Positions 23,437-37,900 are shown, counted from the stretch's first letter. The stretch: DNA of 64,000 nucleotides from Thoreauomyces humboldtii (GCA_027596035.1 JADGJA010000012.1:19068-83067); one strand, 5' to 3'. A program made the numbers and translations. Notes: a model not told the origin generated them from the sequence alone.

Positions 23437-25595
23437 TCACCATTGATCCTTTGCAATCACCGCACTCCCATCCGTCATGTCGCTGCGGATACGTTCCATG
23501 AAACCCGTCCGTCGCCGAGAAGTTGGGACGGGGGCGGGTCCGATCGAGCTGACGCATCTTCCGAGTTCGGCAGCCCATGCCCTCCGGTCCGCGTTGGCCA
23601 GCATGCCGGACGCAAGGGCCCTGATGTAAAAGTCGCGCTTTGCCGGTTGCGTGAGCAAAGACGACCGGTCGCCGTATCCCGACATGTGACAGGGATGGGA
23701 TAGGAACGACTCTCGGGTCTGTGGGATGGGAGGCGGCGCGGGTATCCGATTGCTGCTGCGATGTGACGATTGGGAAAGGGTGGTGGGAGACAGACATGCC
23801 GTTGGGATCACTCCCGCCTGCGGAGTTTCCGAACCTGAGAAACGTGCACGGTCAGAATGGATGAACGACACGGAGAGTGAAAAAAAAAGGATGCGAGCCG
23901 GTGTTTCTTACCATCTTCCTCGCTACCCGGCCACAGCACAACGCTCCATCCATCCGCCAACGTGGTCCAGACCACGACTTCCCACCCCTGTTGCACCGAG
24001 ATCTCGGCCCATCCGGTCGCCTCCCACCCTCTCACCACAGATGTGGTCGCAGCCGAAGTGGTCGCATCCGGTCGAGGCGGTTCGGCAGGCGGCACGAGGT
24101 CCGGATACACGTACGACAGCTCGTCCGTGATCGAGTCCCTCCACCCATCGTTCGACGTCCCTCGCGCCAACCACGACTGCACGACGGGATTCGTGCGCGC
24201 TGCGGCCCTTGGCGGACGGGTCGGGACGGGCGACACCGTGGAAGGCAGGACGGGGAGGAGGAGTCTCGGTGGTGCCGAGGAGAGGATGGATTCGTTGGAT
24301 GGCTGGTGACGCAGTGTGCGATGGTCGTAGTCGTCGTCGTCGTCGACGGTGGACTGCGATTTTTCGGCAGGTACGATGAGACCGTTCCCGTCCTCCTCCA
24401 TGTCCTGCTTCGATGGGCGGATCCGCTGGCGCCTGCGCCGGTAGAGAAGAAAGCCCAAAAGGAGGAGAAGCACGAGAAGAACTCCGGCCCCGATGCCTAT
24501 TCCTGTCGTTTTGAGGAAGCTGGCGTGACTCGATGACGAGGAGGCGGTTGCCATGGAGGTTGGGGAGGGAGGATCTGGAGTTGATGCTGACAATGGGGCT
24601 GAGGTGAATGGGGTGGAAAGCGGTATTAATGTTGTCCTGGAAGGGCTGATCGTAATGCTGGAAGGAAGTGATTTTATGGTGGGTGTAGCGGCGGAGGATG
24701 AGGTGACAGGCATTGGGATGGGTGTTGTGACCAGCGGCAGATCGACTGTTTCAAACACAGGGAGAGGTGCTGAGGTGGGGATGACGACGAGCTGGGTGGC
24801 AAGCACGGCCGGACACCCTTCTGCATACTGTTCCTGTAAATAAAGTCAAGTCAGTCCAGGTGCCCTCCTCGTTATCAATAGCAAACCCCGCTTTACCCGT
24901 GTGGTGCTGCTCAGTGCATTGAGCGTAGATGTGCAGTCCGGTCCGCTCCATGTCAAGCATTGCTCGAATAGTCCTTGTCCCGTAGAATTCGAACATGCAT
25001 TTGCCCCATTTCCGACGCCATTTACAGCGTATGACAGACACGACGAAGTGCAGTTGATGGCAGGTAATGGGGGAGGTGCCACAGGATTAGGAACGAGGGT
25101 TGCTGGGGCAAGTAGCCGTCTGCCAAGCTGAACTATTCGTCTCTCGCTGGCGGATGTGGAGTCTTCGTCCAAACGCATCAGATTGCAAATAGGGATCTTG
25201 ACCATGCGCCCTTCCCTAACGTCTGCGCGAGATGGAACGATAGTCAGTCCAGGATATCCATACGAGCGTCTAACATGTGATGCAAAGGAGGATAGGACAT
25301 CATACAAGTTCAGTGATGGCAGTAACTGGTAACTCCTTTGCGATGATGACATTCACAACAGCCGAATCAGAGAATCGTTGAGGACAGAATGCGCGCCAGA
25401 GGCTGGACGCGGAAGGCGGGAGAAAAGTACCTGGCACTGGTTCTGGCAGCGATCTCTTGACGGCGCACGCGTCGACGCGTGTTGCTGCGCTGACTGCGCA
25501 ATGACAATCAATCCAGCCAAACAATAACTGGAAAGCGTGCAGCCGTCGTGATCACCATTTAGTACAGTAGCCGCTTGGCTCGTTTCATTTAGCAT
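23437..25595 (-). CDS. Single-pass membrane protein with Cys-rich ectodomain and cytoplasmic SH3 (Fus1-like)
   Basis: Four exons: 25595-25431, 25325-24897, 24833-23912 and 23834-23437, about 637 aa. An N-terminal hydrophobic stretch (residues ~19-35, possible signal or anchor) precedes a Cys-containing ectodomain. That region includes a weakly LysM-like piece (TIVPSRADVREGRMVKIPIC) and a CTSSC...NACSN...CLTWSGPDC cluster. A Ser/Thr/Pro stalk (~100 residues) leads to one clear transmembrane helix, GIGIGAGVLLVLLLLLGFLLY, followed by a basic stop-transfer RRRRQR. The cytoplasmic tail contains an SH3-like domain split by the last intron: EISVQQGWEVVVWTTLADGW before it and AGVIPTACLSP after it. 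Pro-rich and basic segments end the protein. The layout recalls yeast Fus1. Start and signal peptide are uncertain because an upstream exon could exist. Confidence 0.7.
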
Positions 25596-25740
25596 TAGGC
25601 TCTGAATATGACTACTGGCGCTGGCTGCAAGGAACTTATAAATGTTGCAAGCAAACTGGTAATTTTAGCGCAGTGCGGACAGCCATGGACTGTATCGAAG
25701 CTATGGTCAGAACCAAGGCATTCTATACAACGATCATACG

Positions 25741-25975
25741 ACAACGGATGTCATCGTCAGAGTTCCTGGCAATTGCTTGAGAAGACAGACCGTCTGATAG
25801 TGCACAGAGGGGTTGGAAGGGAAAGACTTGGTTAGCCTAAATCGAAGCTAGGGTCCGAACAACGCAAATCACATAACAACGAAAGTAATCGTCAGAGTCC
25901 CTGGCATTTGATTTAAAAAGATAGACTGATGGATAGTGTACAAGGAGGGGGTGGAAGAGAAAGACTTAGTCAGTC
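25741..25975. repeat. Diverged ~100-bp tandem duplication at the dynein 3' end
   Basis: Segment 25741-25839 and segment 25876-25975 align over their whole length. Shared blocks include atcgtcagag, cctggca, gatagtg and gaaagactt. The right copy runs into the dynein stop codon (25966) and its 3' flank on the minus strand; the left copy is a decayed second copy of that 3' end. Confidence 0.65.
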
Positions 25976-28900
25976 TGGCACAAAAGGCAGACACCTCCCA
26001 ACATCCATTTCTGAGGCCGTTCCTTGGTCTTGAGATTGAAAGTCCAGATGAAGGTGGGTCCTCGCTGGCGCGTTCGGTAGACGGGACATTCGTACACGCC
26101 CTTCGTGTCTTTCTTGTCGATAGGGATGGCCTTGATGTAGATGACAGGCATGGCAGGTGTCAGCTCTTTGAGCAAGCTGTCTTGGATGAGGCCCGTATTG
26201 GTGTCCCATCGGGCACCTTCCATGAACATGCCGTGGATGTAGGCTCCTTCTCGAGGTGCTCCTGAGAACTCCTCCTTTGCCTTCTTTGTGATGTCAACCG
26301 ACAGGACCATGCGATCGAGCGGCCACTCGTTCTTGCGCGCTGTCGTCTGCATGATGGCGGTGAGGAAGGACTGTGGGTTGAAGAGTCCCGGAAGCCACAC
26401 GACCGCTGGAAGCTGGAACTCTGAGACCCAACCTTCGAGCTCCTTGATGCGCTGCAGGAGATCGGCGTACCAGAGAGCAAGGCCCTGCAGAGATGGGTAG
26501 GCAAGCTTCTCCCAGGCAACGGGAACGGCGTTCAGGAAGATCGAGTTCATCAATGCTTCCATGTTCTCGGTGATGGTAAGATCTCCCTTCAGGCCCAGTT
26601 GCAGCTCGCGCAGGGACCGTCGGATCTCACTCGTGAGCGATGCCATACGGTCGCACTCCTGGATGGCCACCGAGATGTATGGTGTCCGCTCCTCAACCTT
26701 TGCCATGAGCTCGGGAACGTTGAATGAGTCGGGAAGGGAGGCAAGAATCTCTTCGATGACCTGGCCGACCTTTTCTTCTTTACTGGTGGCAGACCCACCC
26801 GCCGTATCGCGCGGCTGCATCTCGAGAATAGTTCGGAAAAGCGTGTCGGCGCCCTTGGTCAGCACGCCGATTTCGGCATTGGGGTGGAGTCCGTAGAGGT
26901 ACGGGCTCTCCGGGGGCAGGTTCTCGTCGATATACTTATGGTAGTCCTTGAGATCTGAGGTGGGCGGCATCGAGAAGCCGGGTGCCAGCTCGAAGTTGCC
27001 CTCGAACATGTCTTGCTGGATGTACGTATCGAGATAGGCGGAGCAGAGGAGTCGATCCCAGTCATCGGAAATGTGACCACCATACATGATTTCACCAAAC
27101 ATGTAACGGAGGTCTGTCCACGGCACTTTCGCGAATGTTTCAAGGTAGTTGTACAGAACATCCGCAGAAATAGTCAGATCTCCGGTGCTGAAAGGGTATG
27201 CGCGGTTCCAACCCTGCGTGCCGAATTTCCTTCGTTCCAGGATGGCAGCATGGAAGTAGCTGAGAGCAAAGAGAATGCCCCTAAACTCTGCGTCCTTAGA
27301 ACAACGTTCTAGAGATTCCTGGGTGAAGTTGTCGAGTGCACGATGCACGTTGGCCTGCATGCCTGTTGGAGGCTCGTTTGTGATCTTCACCGATGCCTGC
27401 AGAATTGCCGTGGGGATGATGTGGTAGGCCGGGTCACCCGCAGGTTCTGCCGACAAGAAGACTCGGAAGTTCGGGTGCGAGCCAGTGCTCAGGGCTTCCA
27501 GCTTCTTCTCCAAGATCGGTAGCCACTTTGCAACCAGATGGATGTTTTCCAACATGACCCAGCCGCCCTGCTTGTAAGCAATGTCAAGCTTCTGCTCCGC
27601 AATAACTTCCTGACCTTGTCCGAGGGACACATAGTGGTAGTTGCCGTTATCTTCTGCCACACCGAGAGTTCGGCCGTGAGCTTCGACCTCCTTAACAGGA
27701 TCCACACCGGGCGACAAGATGAAGAAAATGGGAGTTGCTGGAGTGGACTCGTCGTAGGATTTTGCAAGTGGTACCCGTCCAGTGTTGATATACTTGGGTC
27801 CCATCTTGGTCGCGATGAAGTTGGAGACCGCGTACGTCATACGGTCAGGTCGAAGGCATCGTAGGATGCAGAGCTTTTCGAGGGCAGACTTATTTTTCCA
27901 TTCTTGAGGTAGCTTCTCGCTCTCGGGAACTTCCAGCTCGCAGTACTTCTTCCACTGCTTGGATCCGCCCTCGATGTCCGAGGACAGAGAGCGGAAGACT
28001 TCCATATTTGACAGTGCCTTCACCATGCCCCATGCGGAGTCTGCAAGCCAGTCAAAGGGACTCTTAACGTTGACCACTCGAGGCCCGCGCAGCAGAAAGT
28101 CGAGCTCCGGAAGATCCATGTCGCCCTGGCTGATGAGGATCTGGAAGGTCATCTGAGCCAGGAAGATAAGCTTGTCTCTTTCGAACAGTCCTCGCGTGGT
28201 GTAAATGAAAACCATGTGCGTGATCGAGTCAATCAGCGCCACGACGCGCTCTTTGATGTCCTCGCTTTTGTCAGCACGAGCGATGGCGTTCTGGAATACA
28301 ACCTTGTATGCGTTAAGAGAGTACTGGTACATGGGATGGATCTGCCAAAGGTCGTTGAGCAAGAAATACAGCAGCGAGGAGCGAGCTGCAACGGGTCGGT
28401 AGAGTTCACGAGTTTCATTGATTTTCTTTTCGGTTTTCTTCGCTTCCTCGACCTTCTGTTCGATGTCCGTCGCGGTACTCTTGGTGGTTTCGAGATTCTC
28501 GACCAGCGCAGTGTCACCCAAGAAGTTGCCTTGTGCCGCAGAAAGACGCGACAGAAGCGCATCCTCCAACTCTGTGAGTCTGATCTTGAATTCGTTCTGC
28601 TGTTTGGTAAGGTCCGCCTTCGTCTTTTCAAGATCGGGACGTTCAACGTTCACCACATCGGCCAGCAGCTGATCCTCGAGACCAGCAAGCGTAACGGTGA
28701 AGTTGATTAAGGTTGTCTGCGCTTGAATTTCGGGCGGGTAGTGAGGATTTGGAAGTCGAGTCTGCAGAATCAATTTGAATTTGGGATCATATTCGACTTC
28801 CTTGTCTCCCATCTTGATGTATCGTCCCTTCTTGATGGTCTCACGTCCAAGCAAAGGGTTTAGAACAGCATCAATGCTTTCTTGGATATCTTCAATGAGC

Positions 28901-31900
28901 ACAGTTTCTCCGGAAGAAACTGCCTTTTCGATGGCATCCAAGTAACCCTTGTGACCGAGGCGGACGATCTTCAAATCAGGTCCTTCACGGTTCTTGATCC
29001 AAACAACTCCTTGCAGCTGAGGATCGATGATCAGAGGCCAACGCTTGCAGCTTGTCACCATCGTCGCGTTCTCAAGGGAAACTCGGTCACTGGGTAGACC
29101 TTCATTGTTCCACTTCGCAATTTCGGCGCTGGAGGTCAAGATATCGAGAGGGTCCAGCCCTGCCGAAAGTGGCACCTTGTGAGGGTTGCTTGGGTCGGTC
29201 AAGTACTTGAGCCAATAATCCTGAAGAAGTTCCTCACGGTATCGCTTACTGAAGCAGCCGACGTAGGACACGAACGCAGCCGACATGAGGACATCTCCCG
29301 CGAGAGTCTTCTCTTGCTCCTTGAACTTCGCCACGGCCTCGTTCCATCGCACGTTCTCGGAAGCGAGTCCTCCAACAAGACGGTTGGCAAGAACAATAGT
29401 TTCCTGCGTTGCTCGTGCTTCTTCCTCACAAGCAAGCTTGTCGGCAGTGGCCTTCTCGAATTGTGCCGTGAGCTCTGCCAAGTTTCGGTCCAGCTCTCCA
29501 ATCTTGCTTTGGATCTCTCCCAAACGAGCCTGAGAGTCTTTAAGGGTCTCGTTTGCAGCCTCAAGCATCTTACGCTTAGGCTCAACGTCGCGGTAGGTGT
29601 AGAAGTAGTTTACGATGTTGACTACCCACGAGCAGAGACCAGCAGCGGCCATGGACTTGGACTTCATGAACTCTTCATTGAAGTTGGGATTGGAGAGATA
29701 TGGCTTGAGGGCATCCAAGTTGGAGACGTCGATATTCTCCTTGTCAAAGTTGATCAACTGGTCAAGGAAACCATCGACCTTCGCCATCATGTTTTTGGAT
29801 GCCTTCCACGTTCGATCCTTGGCAATCTTGCCCGCGGGACTCAGGAGGACCATGACTGCAGACACTGTATCCACAACTTCTTGGGAGGGAGAACCAAAGG
29901 ACTTCAGCTCCGTCAAGTTGGCCTTGTTCAAAGTGTTCAAGGCGTTTCCGGCGGCCGCAAGAGCGGGCTCTGCTGCCGCTAAATCTTTTTCGGCATCAGC
30001 CTGCTTCTCCTGAACCTCCTTTGTGATGGCATCGACCTTCTTCTCTTCGTCGGCCGCAATAGCCTTTTCTTTGTTGACCTTTTCAGTGTCAACGCCAACC
30101 CGCTCGATAAGACGTTCAGCTTCCTCGTTTTTGCTTTTGAGCTCGACTTCCTGGAACGCGAGCTTAGCTTTCAGGTCGTCAACCTGCGAGGCGGTGCTTT
30201 GCAGCTTCGTCAAACCGTTCTCGAGACGCTCCATACTTTTGGTCAGCGCCTTCGACTTCTGCTCCAGCATCTCCTTATACAAAGAGATAAGCGCCAGGAA
30301 TGACTTGGGTGTCGTATAATTGTAACGCTTTTCGTTGATAAGGTACTTCTTTGACACTGTGTTCACAGACTGATGCGCAAATGCCATAAATCGTGTGACC
30401 GGAAGCTTGAGGTCATCCGGCACAAGGTCGCTTGTTGCGATGAATCGAGTGGCGACAGACTGGAGGGCTTCTTCTGGCCACTCGTGGAACCAGTCGATCA
30501 TTGTGCAGTTGACAATAGCAGGGAACTTGCGGCACCTCGAGCGAAGGGTGTTTCCGACGGGAGAGAAGCAGAGCACAACCTTAAGGTTCCTTCGGACCAG
30601 CCGGATGAACAGATCCCAGCAGACCTCCCGCGTGTCCACAAGACCTTGGGCTTTCGCTTCGTTGCGCATGGCGCCGATAATTGTATCCACTTCATCGTCC
30701 GGGAAAAGCCCGGGAATGTTGCCACTTGCTAACATGTCGTTGATCAGCACAAGGAACTTTTCGTCTGCTACCTGCGAATCGGTCAACAGGAACATGATCT
30801 GAAGCTTCTTGATTCCAGTCTTCTGATACAACACTGCGAGGTCAGCCTTCAGATCCGTGACTGAATAGCCCTTCTTTAGCGTGATCTGGAACACTTCCAT
30901 CTGACTGATGAAAGCCGCAAGTCGAGCCAGCGACTGCTTTCCGCTTCCACCAACACCGACAAGAAGAGCGTTCCCTCGAGGTGACTCGAGGATGCGGTTG
31001 ATTCTGCATACATGGCCCATCGCATCCTCGAACAATACCAAGCTCATGGCCGCATTCACTTCGTCGTACTGCATCTGAGCCTCATCGAGTAGGCGTTTAA
31101 GCACCGACCACTCCTTGATTTGGCCGTACTTGGCGTCTCCGATACCAGCAGCAAAGTGAGTGAAAAGGATCGGCTCCGAGTTAATGGCAGCTTGGTCCAT
31201 ATCTTCGAAGGTCTTTTTGACAACCTCCTGCTGGAACTTCTTGAGTACTTCCTGATCCGGCGCATCCATTTTATCACCGTATGTACGGGACGTCTCGTGC
31301 AAGAAGAGACGAACCAAGTCAATGGGCTCGTGAAGGGTGTCTTTGTTTGAGAACAGCATCGCCTGGAAGATATTGCTGAGATCTCGCAAGTTGAAGATGT
31401 AGTGGAACTTGACGGCGGAAGGGAGGAATGTAGCCGAGACCTTCTTGTGAAGGAGGAGGGACCCAGCAACCAATTTCTCGGCAAGTCGCTGAATGTTCGT
31501 CGGAAACTGCTTGAGATGGCCAGACAGAATCTGGAAATATATGCTTTGCAGCGAATCCACGCCCGGGAAGTTAACGGCGAATGTAGCGAAGTGACGCTGC
31601 AGCCGGCCAGATATAGTGAAGCTTCCGGCTGTCGGGTTCATGCAGGCGACATACTGACAGTTGTGAATTTCCTTGAGCGTGAGTTTAGCACGGTCATACC
31701 AGTGCTTATAGTCAAGGTACTGTCGGAGAAGTGTATGAGGGGAAGCGGTACCATATTTGTCGACTTCCGGCATGTTGAGATCGTCGAGGAAGTAGATCAG
31801 CTTCTTCGAACCTGGCGGACCGTAGTTTCTGCCCGCTTTTTTCTCTAGAGGCTTTTCAAGGATGGTCTGGAGTGACCATGCGGTCGTGTAAAAGTTGAAA

Positions 31901-34900
31901 GCCACGTTCACGATCTGACGATCTTCGCCATACGAGTAAAGCTTGTCCTGCATCAAGACTGTCTTTCCGCATCCTGCGTTACCAACGAGAAGTACCGGCT
32001 TCCCATTGTCCGCCAGGACATCGAGCATGTACCGAAGACGTGTAGTTTCCGGCGTGTGAACAAGGACAGCACTGAGAGGCGTCTCCGGATCGAAGACGTA
32101 TGTTGGCACCCGATCCGTCCAGGGAACAAAGCGCTTGGTCTCGGATTCGACGTAGTAGTCAAAGACAGTCCCTTGCACAGGGAACTTGATGGTCTTGAAT
32201 TCAGAGTTCCACCACTTGCTGAACTCGACGCGGTAGTCAACCATCTGGTCCTGGAACACGCATCCACCGAAGGCCCATACGGCCGCAAAGACAAAGTAAA
32301 CCTCGAACCACTCCTTATCACAGCCCTTCGGTGTGTTTTGTGGTGTTAGGAGACCTTCGAGAATGTTACAGAGGGTGACGACCATCGGGAACTCTTCAAC
32401 GCTTGCCAGCTTGAAGCGACCGGATCGGCAGGCCTCTAAGCAAGGGTTCACATATCTATCAAAGAGAACACTCAAATTGGACTTCTCGCTGGCGTCTTCT
32501 CGCTTGTCCAGCCAAGATTGGACGTAAGGGTTCCAGCCAAGATCGGTGGTATTTAGGTATAGGATACCTGCTCGCGATACAGTTGCGGGTGTTGCATATT
32601 TAAGGTCGGCAATCTCAAAGATGAGACGCATGTTGGGCTTCAGCGGAATTCGCTCGTTGCTAGCCAGTGTCAACATCTTGTTATCGTCCATGACGGTATT
32701 CAGCGATTCAATCCAGTTGGGATCGATATCACCGTCCAGAATCATCCATCGAGGATCAGTTCCTGGCATTCCTGCGAGTTCTCGAAGAATGCAAGAGAAA
32801 AGACCATCCTTCCATTCTCGCGTCGACGGGTTGATACAACCAAAGAGATCGTCCGTTGTGACAGCTTTGGGGTTCAGATCCGAGAACACACACTTCTTGC
32901 CAGAGTTCATGTATGTTTTTGCAAGCATTTTCCAAATCTGCGACTTTCCGGTTCCGCCATTGCCAATGATGAAGACACAATGACGGACTGCCAGTAGTTC
33001 TTCAAGCTGAACAACCTTAAGCACGAAGACGTCTTCGGCCTGCAGACCACTTTCGATGGTAGCTTTCCTGATTTCCTCTTCGAGCTTCTCGTCGCGCTTT
33101 CGCGCGACCTCGACCTTCGGGAACAGATCTCCGATGAGGCCGAGGAAAACCTGCAAATCATCGATGACAATCTTGGGAAGGTTGAAATCTCGTAGGGCAC
33201 GCATGAGCACTTGTTCCTCTGGCACAGCCCGATCCACTCGCTTGAGGGCACCTGCGACCACAAGCACTGACTTGATCGCTCGGAGACCCCAATCGTAGTG
33301 ATCCTGCTTCGATAGCAGCTCCTTGTTGAGCTTGTAGAGCGTGTTGAATTTGCGGGCCAGAGAGCTTGCATCGATGAAACCTTCTGCCATCAACATGATT
33401 TCCATGATGAGTTCCAGGTTGGGAACACACATGGAACATGGTCGGAAGAGCGCCTTGATGTTTTCGGGCAGCTCGGCACGTCCTGCGTAGCCAGGGTTCA
33501 TGGTAATGAAAGCGCCAACGGTAGGGGTGAGACTGATCTCCTCGCCTTGGAAAACGAATCGCTTTTTCTTTGCTTTCAAGGCATCCTGGATCGACTTGAC
33601 TTGCGTAGCGATGACGGAAAGCACCTCAACCATGATACGGTTGAACTCGTCGAAGCATCCCCACGTTCCAGACTGCGCCAGACCTTTGAAAATGTTCCCC
33701 ACTGATCGATAATCCATCTGCTCCGAGCAGTTGAAAACATACACCATGATTCCAAGGGCTTTGCCCAAATCCTTGGTGGTTTCCGTCTTTCCAGTTCCAG
33801 CTGGTCCGGCGGGCGCTCCTCCCATGATCAGATGAAGCGACTGAGTGAGAGTTATGTAACATCGATCTGTGAGGGAAGTCACCACGAGACGCGGGGTGTT
33901 GCCAAGGTACTCGTAACTGTATCGGAAGACAGCATCGCAAATGTTGATGACGCAATCTCCTGCATCTTCATCCCATCGCAAGCGGAGCTGAGATTGCCAG
34001 GAAAACACCTGAGCCGAATCTGCCTTCTCGACAATGAGTTTGGCTACCATGTCACGAGCATGCACGTCCAGCGTGCAAATCGTCATGATCATCTGCCGAG
34101 AGAGCTTTGAGAGATCGCCCTGGATAAGGTTGATGAGAGCCGTAAGCTGGTTGACTTGCTTCTTGAAGTAGTCTTTCAGAGAGTTTTCGTAACCCTCTTC
34201 AAGACGGCTGAAAGCCGCATTCACTTCAGTTGTCCACCAAATCTGCGTGCCTGCGAGGGTGATCTGCGCGGGGTAGTCAAAGATCCACTGCTCACGAGGC
34301 TTCTCCTCATATGCAGTGACAGAGTCACCAAGAGAGTGTCGAAGCGTTTTTCGCATCATGTCGACTAGTCTGTTCAGCCATACTTCGACGGGCCCAGTAC
34401 ATTCGCAGGGCTCAAAGAACTGAACGTACTCATCTTCTCGAGAGTACATGCCAACGGCCGTCTTTGTAACTTCGCCGTTTGGTCCTTTGTGAAACTCGAG
34501 AGAAGCTAGACTATCGAAGAGCTTGCCCAGATGAACGGAGACGGCTTGGGGCATGTTGCCCTTTGCAAGGATATCGAGTAGATCCGACGCAGAGACGAAA
34601 TAGAAACGGGGGAAAGCAAGTCGCTTGGTTTCCAGGTATTCGGCAAGGGACTTTTCGCAGAGAGCCAGCTGGCCTTGCAGCTTCTCCAAACGGTCGAAAA
34701 GGCCTTCCTTGGTGCAGACTTCGACACAGTTGGGAGTCTTCGAAGCCTCTTTCATCAAGTCCTTGTAAGCGGCGTCGATGTTGTCAAAGCGCTTCGAGTC
34801 CTCAGGCAGCTGAGCTCTGATATCTTCTGAGCCCATGAAAATGTTCTCGAGGTGGGACCAGGTTTGCTGCACCTCCAACCACAATGTGATCACAGAGTCG

Positions 34901-37900
34901 ACGGTCGAAAGGACGTTTTGCCATTTGGTGATCTGGCCTTCGAAGTGCGCAACGTACTTGGACGTCATCATAGTTTGAAGCATGACCTGGTTGTCTTCTA
35001 ACGTCTCGATAAGCTCCTCTGAGCTCTTGAGCAAGTTGGTTCCGGTACTCTCATGGAGCTCGTAGGTGAACTCCATGGCGCTCCACGTCTTCGAAAGATC
35101 GTTGAGGACCTTCTCCATGGAGAGCTCCTTTGTAGCTCGGTCGACGATGACTTTCACATCGTCCTCATACTTATGCAGCTGTAGGCTGAGAAGATCCTCG
35201 AACTTCATGTCATCCGTCATCACGAAAGTCACGCCGGTTGTTTTCATCAGCTGTTTCCAGTGGCGATCTCGGATCGCGCTGCTACGCAGCTCTCCAACCG
35301 CGCGTAACGAGGTGATCATATCTTTGACAGCTTGATCAAGACCTGAGTAGACATCCCAGCCTTTGATCTCTTTGTCCATCCTACGAAGCTCCTTGTTAAG
35401 ATCGCGACAGTGCGTCTCCATAGAATCCGTGTCAATGGCTGTCCAGAGAGTGGTGCGCCACTGCTGAAACATGAGCGTGACAAGTGAGACAACATCCCAG
35501 ACTGCTTTGAGCATGCCGATGTCTCGACGGCAATCGGAAAGCTGACGGTACGTAGGCACGTTCAGCTCAAAGAGCTCACAGGATGTCTTCAAGGCCTTGG
35601 CTTCGTTCTCCATGGACAAGACATCCATGTGAACCGTGTCAACGACATCGTATGCCTTTTCGGCGCCGATGTCAAACTTGAAGGGTGCCTTCTTGCGGAA
35701 CTCTTCACGGAAGTTGTGGTTTCGGGTTTCGAATTTATTGCACTTCTGCTGCAACACGTCCACTTCCCGTGCCTGAAGAGGTGCAGCCTGGTCTTTGACG
35801 GACATCGAGAGCTTCTTGACGTCCGACCACTGTTCGGGCAGGTCATTAAGGAGCTTATGAGTTTCTTCTGGCATCTCCACGCCAAATTGACGCAAGAAGT
35901 TGATAGTTTTCCGAAGAGGCTCGAACATCCCATCGATCGTACCCGTCCGCTGTTTGATCGCGTGTAGCAAGCCCATCGAGGACACAAGAGCATCGTAATC
36001 GCCTTCCTTGATCTCACGTTGGAGACCGCCCTTGTTGTGTTTTACAAAGTCATTGAGCTCGTTGAGGCTAGTGATGGCATCATCCTGGAGATGCTTTGTC
36101 AGAGTGTAACTCCATTTCTTCACCACAACGTTGAGAGTTTGTTTGAGAGGTTTTGCATCCACACGGAACCAGCCGAGGAAAATGACCTCCGGCTCGATGC
36201 CCATGATCTGTTTGTGAAGAGCTTCAAACTTTCGGATCTCGTTTTCGAACTTTTCAAGCTTGTTTGGGTGCTCGGGTTCAGCGGCTACTTCGTCGCCACC
36301 TGCAGGGTCTTCTTCCCCTGTCTTATCGGACGCCTGCAAGAACTGCTTCATGTAATCCTGTCGGTTTTCGGTCCAGAGCCACGTGAACTGATCGTATCCA
36401 TCCTTGTAGACCAAGGAGTCTTCCATAATACGTGACACGTGCTCGAGAATAGATGCCCGCAGTCGGGACAGGGTTTGATCGCGACGCATCTCGCCAAGGT
36501 ACGTCTCGTTCTCCATGTTCGCCTGGGCAACTTGACGAGCACGGAAGTCTTCGCCTTCTACGTCCGAACCGTCTTCCTCCCCTTCGGGATGAAGGTCGGT
36601 CTCCGAGTCCCGAGGTGCGTCTGCTGCTGGAAGTACGTCCTGTCCGGGTGCACCCGAGGTGGCGTCCGGGGTAGCCGGAGTCGCTGCCACGCTCCCCTCC
36701 GTCGCAGCTGCGTCTCTTGCAGTAGCGACACGTCCCATGAGGGAGGCTGCATCGTAGATGTCTTCCAGCACATCGTTGATGATGTACGCTAGACTGCCAA
36801 CGGCCTCTGGAAGACGGAAGACAATTCGGTGTGAGATACCTGTAAAGAGACTTCATTCGAGTACAACATCTGTCTTACCTTCCTCCATGTTCGGAGTGAA
36901 TACAAGGATTTCCCCCTGGAGCTCGAGCTTAGCTTCCAAGAGAGGGCCGAGATCGCCGGCCGACTCCATACTCTGTGAGATATATTCCAAGCTCGTCTTG
37001 AGCGTCTTCCAGAATCCTTCACGGACAAGGTTGTCGATGTAGTCCTGGTAACGTCTCCACTCTGGAGAGTGCTCGTCGGCATGCACAACTTCTCGCGTCT
37101 GAGTGATGAGCTGGTGGATCGACTGCCCATCCCTCTTTATCACGTCGTAGCTGGTAGAAAGCTTCGCGTCCTTTTCCTCCAGGTTGAGCAGCTTTTTTCC
37201 ATCTTTACGCTCGATGAGCGGGTTCGCAGACCAGACCTTCATGATCTTCTGAATCTGGTTGAGGTTGCTCTTCATGAGCTGAAGGACCGAGGAGAGGTCA
37301 CCGACAGACGTGCCGATCTCGGCAATGTATTCAACGATCTCGCTGGAGGTCCAATTCAGAGTTGTCAACGCGTGTTCGATCTGCTTGTCAATTTGGATGA
37401 GACGATCCTCGATCAGGGGGCGCTCTACATCGAGAACGCCTGTTCGAATGCCGTTATAAGACTTCGTGATGTGGTCCAGCTGGAAAATGTACTTGCGGAA
37501 TACATCGGACTTTGCGTAAATAGCAGCAGCAGCATTGGGTGGAGTCACGGAGAGCGCCTCAAAGTATCGAACCTCGCGCAGCAGCGCTACCACGGTAGGG
37601 TCAAAGTTGACCTTTAGCAATCCGTCCTCCCGAATGAGCAAAGGCTTGCTGAGGTTTGCCTCTGACTCATCGATGATGGTGTCGCTCCATTTGGTGAAGA
37701 TGCTGCGCTCGTACGTCTCAAGGGTCTCATATAGCGTGTCATACTTCTTCGTCACAATATTCGCGTCTTCGCTGTTCATAGCGTTGTGGTTAAACTGTAA
37801 TGAGAATAGCAACTGGGTTGAGGATGAGCATAGACTTCGCGCCCACCAAAGCGTAACTTACGCTCTTCAGCTTCTCCATTGCCTTGCTGATACGATCCTT

